DNA of 64,000 bases, taken from positions 5,084,001-5,148,000 of the forward strand of contig JACGWO010000010.1 in NCBI GenBank assembly GCA_034509735.1, written 5' to 3'. Each line of letters starts with the position of its first letter. The stretch's first letter is position 1. Source of the stretch: Sesamum alatum. Taxonomy: Eukaryota; Streptophyta; Magnoliopsida; Lamiales; Pedaliaceae. The translations under genes were made by a program, and so were the position numbers. The notes under the pieces are model-generated. The model did no database searches and was not told the DNA's origin. It saw nothing but the letters and a program-made list of their open reading frames with translations. Of this stretch, positions 60,330 to 64,000 are shown piece by piece.

Positions 60330-60722
60330 GTTATTTTTGGTCCTGTATTTTTAGAATTTTCGCGATTTCAGTCCATTTTTTCACCGGAGTTCACCCTTCT
60401 CGCCGGAAAAATACATGTGTATCTCACGTGACATTTTAAACTTAGGCTACTATTCCTAGATGTTTTTCAGTTTTTTTTTTTTTTTTTTTTGTCCTTTAAA
60501 TTTCTAGGCTAGCATTTTGGTTTGCATTTTTTAAATTTTGCGAATTCAATCCTTTTTTCTGTTGGAGTTCACCCTTCTCGCCAGTGGAGGCCAACTCCAG
60601 CAAAAAAAAAGGACTGAAATTACAAAAATTAAAAAGATACAAGATCAAAATGTTACCTGAAAAAATTAAAAGACGAAAACACCAAAAAATATAAGTTACA
60701 GGACTAAAAATGCATTTAACCC
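60330..60722. mobile_element. MULE-like MITE, left end incomplete
   Basis: The right end reads back GGGTTAAATGCATTTTTAGT, and the left has GTTATTTTTGGTCCTG without a clear terminal GGG. Inner phrases GGAGTTCACCCTTCTCGCC are repeated (about 60382 and 60564) and there is a poly-T tract of about 20 bp near 60470. No target duplication found. Confidence 0.55.
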
Positions 60723-61108
60723 ATAAAATTATGTAGAATTACATAGACTTTAATTTTTCGGGCACCTTTTTCTTATAATCTTTCTAAACAATAATAGTGT
60801 TTTTATTTTATATTAAATTTTATGAAGTGTTCATGTACTTAATTCTTAAATATTATTACTAGTCATTTACACCATAACATATTTACATCAAAAGTTACAT
60901 GAAACATAATTTTTAAAAAAAAAAAAAAAACAATAGCGTTTATATCTATCTTTCTCACAAAACTAAAAATACCACATAAATCACATATATATACTTATGT
61001 TGAGAGATCATACATGAAAAAACACATAAGAATATTTCCCGCGGTTACGCATAATTTGCTGTGTATTGCTCAATGATCAAATGGCAACGTTAATATTGTG
61101 AAATTTTT

Positions 61109-61542
61109 GGGTAAAATACAGCCATCTCCCTTGAAGTTTGGCATAATTACAAATACTCTCTCGTTGTTTGAGAAATTACAAATATACCCCTTAGGTCTGT
61201 AATTTTTAACCGAAGCCTAAAACTGACCATTTTGCCCTTAATTTTTTTTTAAAATTATAAAAAAATTAATCGAAACAAATTGTATTATTGTCATCTGTGT
61301 AAAAAAAATTTAAGAAACATCTCCTTGTGCATTGTAGTCTAAAAAAATTAAGAATTAAATTAAAAAATTCAATTTGCATAAGGGTATTTTGGTCAGTTCA
61401 CCTATAAAATTGGATAGAAATGGATTATTTGTTATACGGTTACCAACCTCGCGGTGAGGAGGAGCGTATTTATAATTTTTCAATCAACGATAAGATACTT
61501 GTAATTATGTCAAACCTTAGGGGAAGTCACTGTAATTTCTCC
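61109..61542. mobile_element. MITE copy, 434 bp, of the 23153/36967 family
   Basis: Flanks TGAAATTTTT (61099-61108) and TGAATTTTTT (61543-61552) match at 9 of 10. Ends GGGTAAAATACAGCC and TCACTGTAATTTCTCC are inverted partners, and CATAATTACAAATACTCTC is shared with the sister copies. Confidence 0.75.
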
Positions 61543-61580
61543 TGAATTTTTTCCTCGACAGGGGCTAGTTATATAATCAA

Positions 61581-61924
61581 AGGAAAATCACTTTTTTGGT
61601 CTCATATTTAGGGCCTTTTTTGTTTGGTCTCACTTGTTGCATTTGTCTCACATTTAGTCCCATTTATTCATTTTTTTTTTCAAATTTTGGTCCCCAACAG
61701 CATTTTCCGTCAAATTATTAACGGAGTCGTCAAGTCTGCTATTGGAGCAAGACTCTGCCACTGTTGACGGCTCCATTAACAATTTGACGGAAAAATGTCG
61801 TTTGAGACCAAATTTGAGAAAAAATTGAACAAATATGACTAAATATGAAACAAATGCAACAAATGAGACCAAATCAAAAAAAAAAATCCTAATTAAGATA
61901 TGGGACTAAAAATAAAATTTTCCC
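61581..61924. mobile_element. MULE-like MITE, 344 bp
   Basis: Flanks TATAATCAA and TATAATTAA match at 8 of 9. The left AGGAAAATCACTTTTTTGGT and inverted right GGGAAAATTTTATTTTTAGT are partners, and TTGACGG/CCGTCAA words form an inner palindrome around 61750. The frame at 61654-61872 is an artefact of these repeats. Confidence 0.8.
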
Positions 61925-61933
61925 TATAATTAA

Positions 61934-62871
61934 TTCTTGTATGCCAACTTCAAGTCCAATCAACAACGACTCACAATTTTTATTTTACTTGGAAAAGACG
62001 AACACATGAGGTTGATATTAGCAGAAAGGGTACTTAATATTACTCAAAAAATGTTTAATTGAACCCTTATAAATGCAAATATGATAGCAAAAACACGACG
62101 GACATGTTATATATATATATATATAGGATAATTTTTCAAATTTTCTAGTCGAAAAAGTTCAATAAGTTTAAAAACACGTATTTCTATAAGTTTCGCTCGA
62201 ATAATTTATTTCAAACTGGTATTTCATCCTATTATTTTCACCTCATATATGCATGAACTCTATACATACAAAATATTTCTTTAAATATATGAATGTCGTA
62301 AATTTTGTACACGTAATATATATGTATAAAAATATAATATAAAATAAGGACTCGGCATCCTTCTATATTCTTTTTTGTAAAAATTCTGACATTTTATAAA
62401 TTTCGAAGCTCGTAAATTCTTCTTCTAATTTCTTTTAATAATAATTTCTTTTAAACTTATAAACCCAATGAAAGGCTCTCTCCTTAAATTGATAGACTAC
62501 AAGTAAACTACAACTTCAAATAAAAGCACTTAAATTATACGAAACCCTAATATATATATATATATACATAAAATGGAAATCTGGGAACAAAATCCAAAAC
62601 TCTTTAATAGTATAGGAAAAGTTTGAAAACAAACTATAATTTTTTTTTTCATGCAAAAATAACAAAAAGATTAAAAAAAATTACTCAAAACTAAGGTCTT
62701 ATAACCCCAAAAAGAAATGGAAAGGGGTTGTGCATGACTCAAAAACAGCATGGTCTTGATCAAATTCTTGAACTATATGTTCCTATATGTCACATAGAAT
62801 CAAAAAAGGGTTTTCTGTGCTATATTACATACCATAGTCATGTTAAAAAAAGAAAATTATTCCTTTTTCTT
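61934..62871. other. AT-rich intergenic DNA and NF-YB7-like 3' flank
   Basis: No second gene. (TA)n tracts occur at about 62110-62126 and 62551-62566. The 3' UTR of the minus-strand NF-YB7-like gene lies in the right part, extent unknown. Confidence 0.5.
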
Positions 62872-63627
62872 TCACCAATGTTCGTCGACGTGGTCTTGTT
62901 GAGGCAACGTCGTTGTCGTCTGAATTGAATTCTGAGAAAAGGGCAATGGAAATGGCGGATCTTTTGGAACAAAAGACGGTTGAGACATCATATTTGTCGT
63001 TGAATATACACTATTGTAAGGCACACTCGAGCTTTGTTCGTGTTGCAAACGTTGTTCCACACGTTGTTGTTTTGGTACGTTAAGCTTCTCCCCTTCTATC
63101 TCCCTATATTTGGTTAGGTATAGCTTGAGTGGATTTACGTAATCCTCGAAGCCAAGAGTCATGATAGCCCAAAGAATGTCGTCGCCATTGATGGTCTTCC
63201 TCTTCTCACGTTGGCATTTGTCCGATGCTTCCCCCGTGACAAAGCTGATGAACTCTGACACGCATTCTTGAACGGTCTCTTTAGCGTCCTTTGAGATCTT
63301 ACCGTTTCCCGGGATGACCTTTTTCATGATCCGGCCCACATTGGCTATCGGGAGGAACCTGTCTTGTTCTTTATTATTACTATTATTGTTGTTGTTGTTG
63401 CTGTTGTTACTACTGTTGCTGATGCTCGTGCCCCTGGTGGCATTGGCATTGGCACAAACATCGCTGTTGATGCTGATGGTGGTAGGAGGAATTGCGGCGT
63501 TGTGATTATTATCATTGTTGATGTTGGAACACGTGCTTTCTGGGCTGATCCTAAAGGTGGTTCTATTTGGCCCAATTGGAGGCCTCTGATCATCATCATC
63601 GTCAATGTTATCCCTCTCTCTCTTCAT
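62872..63627 (-). CDS. NF-YB7: NF-YB7-like CCAAT-box transcription factor subunit
   Basis: NF-YB dimerises with NF-YC through a histone fold, enters the nucleus, and with NF-YA (or CCT proteins) binds CCAAT elements. The single 251-residue frame starts at 63627 (MKRERD) and ends TGA/TAG-proximal at 62872 after VDEHW. Residues 1-85 are acidic then Asn/Ser-rich, with an Asn run at 74-85. The core, about residues 87-181, begins [20 protein letters not shown] and includes [17 protein letters not shown] and [20 protein letters not shown], matching Arabidopsis NF-YB7 more closely than LEC1-type factors; KISKDAKE has Lys where LEC1 types have Asp. The tail is Gln/Pro-rich and ends HW, as NF-YB7 does. 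Intronless, as is usual for the family. Intact and probably functional; orthology to NF-YB7 is by motif only. Confidence 0.93.
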   Translation of the reverse strand: MKRERDNIDDDDDQRPPIGPNRTTFRISPESTCSNINNDNNHNAAIPPTTISINSDVCANANATRGTSISNSSNNSNNNNNNSNNKEQDRFLPIANVGRIMKKVIPGNGKISKDAKETVQECVSEFISFVTGEASDKCQREKRKTINGDDILWAIMTLGFEDYVNPLKLYLTKYREIEGEKLNVPKQQRVEQRLQHEQSSSVPYNSVYSTTNMMSQPSFVPKDPPFPLPFSQNSIQTTTTLPQQDHVDEHW

Positions 63628-64000
63628 CGTAAGAGGATGGCAAAGAGTCTTCTTTTGAGTAATTGGTTTTTATTACATGGGATATATTAAGTGGCGAAAT
63701 AAACGTTGTTATAGGCACATAACTAGGAAGGCCTCTTGTATGACTTCTAACAATTAGTCCCCCGGACTCGTTCCTAAGCCTGCAAATTGACTAATTTCAC
63801 CTACTAAAATATCTAACATAGTTAGCTCTATATTTACTCCTTCAAAAACCTTTGAGGCTTTGACTGCTGACGATATCAAATCTAGTGTGTGTTGTGTGTG
63901 TAAACTACCTATATATCTTATTGATAAATTTATATATGTGTTGGATTGCTACAGAGTCCATTGCATTTTTCGTCCTGTATATTAGAGTCAGTATATTTTT
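63628..64000. other. Upstream region of the NF-YB7-like gene
   Basis: AT-rich. On the minus strand TTAATATATCCC lies about 50-60 bp upstream of the ATG and AAGATATATAGG at about 63908-63920; either could serve as a TATA element. No other gene is seen to the window edge. Confidence 0.35.

Noticed and set aside
63314..63690. Plus-strand Leu-rich and Ile/Val-rich frames
   Set aside because: Shadows of the Asn-repeat and N-terminus of the NF-YB7-like gene.

Overview
This is nuclear DNA of a flowering plant, almost certainly a eudicot. The signs are spliced genes with GT-AG introns, a plant-type HDA19 deacetylase, a gibberellin 20-oxidase and an NF-YB7-type factor, and AT-rich intergenic DNA filled with plant transposon families (Tat-lineage Ty3/gypsy, L1-type LINE, tRNA-derived SINEs, MULE-like, CACTA and hAT elements). 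I cannot name the species. There are no rRNA genes, functional tRNA genes, CRISPR arrays or prokaryotic features.

Layout. About 0.2-5.1 kb (minus): a decayed, intron-containing copy of an RGLG-type copine/VWA-RING E3 ubiquitin ligase. About 7.0-10.6 kb: an old Tat-type retroelement with no visible pol. 10.6-13.9 kb: AT-rich DNA with a CACTA MITE and a 794-bp MULE-like foldback element. 14.3-22.9 kb (plus): an HDA19-like histone deacetylase in seven coding exons, near-complete but with a one-base deletion in exon 1. 23-34 kb: repeats, including a dead LINE split by a hAT-like element, a SINE with a 13-bp target duplication and two MULE-like foldbacks. 34.3-36.4 kb (plus): an intact three-exon gibberellin 20-oxidase. 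37-40 kb: AT-rich DNA and small transposons. 40.09-44.27 kb: a near-perfect palindrome (two arms of about 2.07 kb, 40-nt loop) in which a promoter and first exon of a Myb/SANT-like gene are duplicated head to head. 44.9-50.1 kb: a hAT-like element rich in GGACAC, a 2.7-kb MULE-like element whose interior looks like a deleted endogenous pararetrovirus, and a second CACTA MITE. 50.75-60.30 kb: a full-length Tat-lineage LTR retrotransposon (5-bp TSD) with broken gag-pol and a spliced gene on the opposite strand. 60.3-62.8 kb: more MITEs. 62.9-63.6 kb (minus): a single-exon NF-YB7-like transcription factor.

The host genes (chromatin deacetylation, gibberellin synthesis, CCAAT-box regulation, ubiquitin ligation) are not an operon or evident pathway cluster; they are separated by repeats. 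The most unusual parts are the palindrome, which a single transcript would fold into long double-stranded RNA; the pararetrovirus-like cassette between MULE-type ends; and the intron-containing antisense gene of the Tat element. All coordinates and motif readings are from direct reading; no alignment or search was run.
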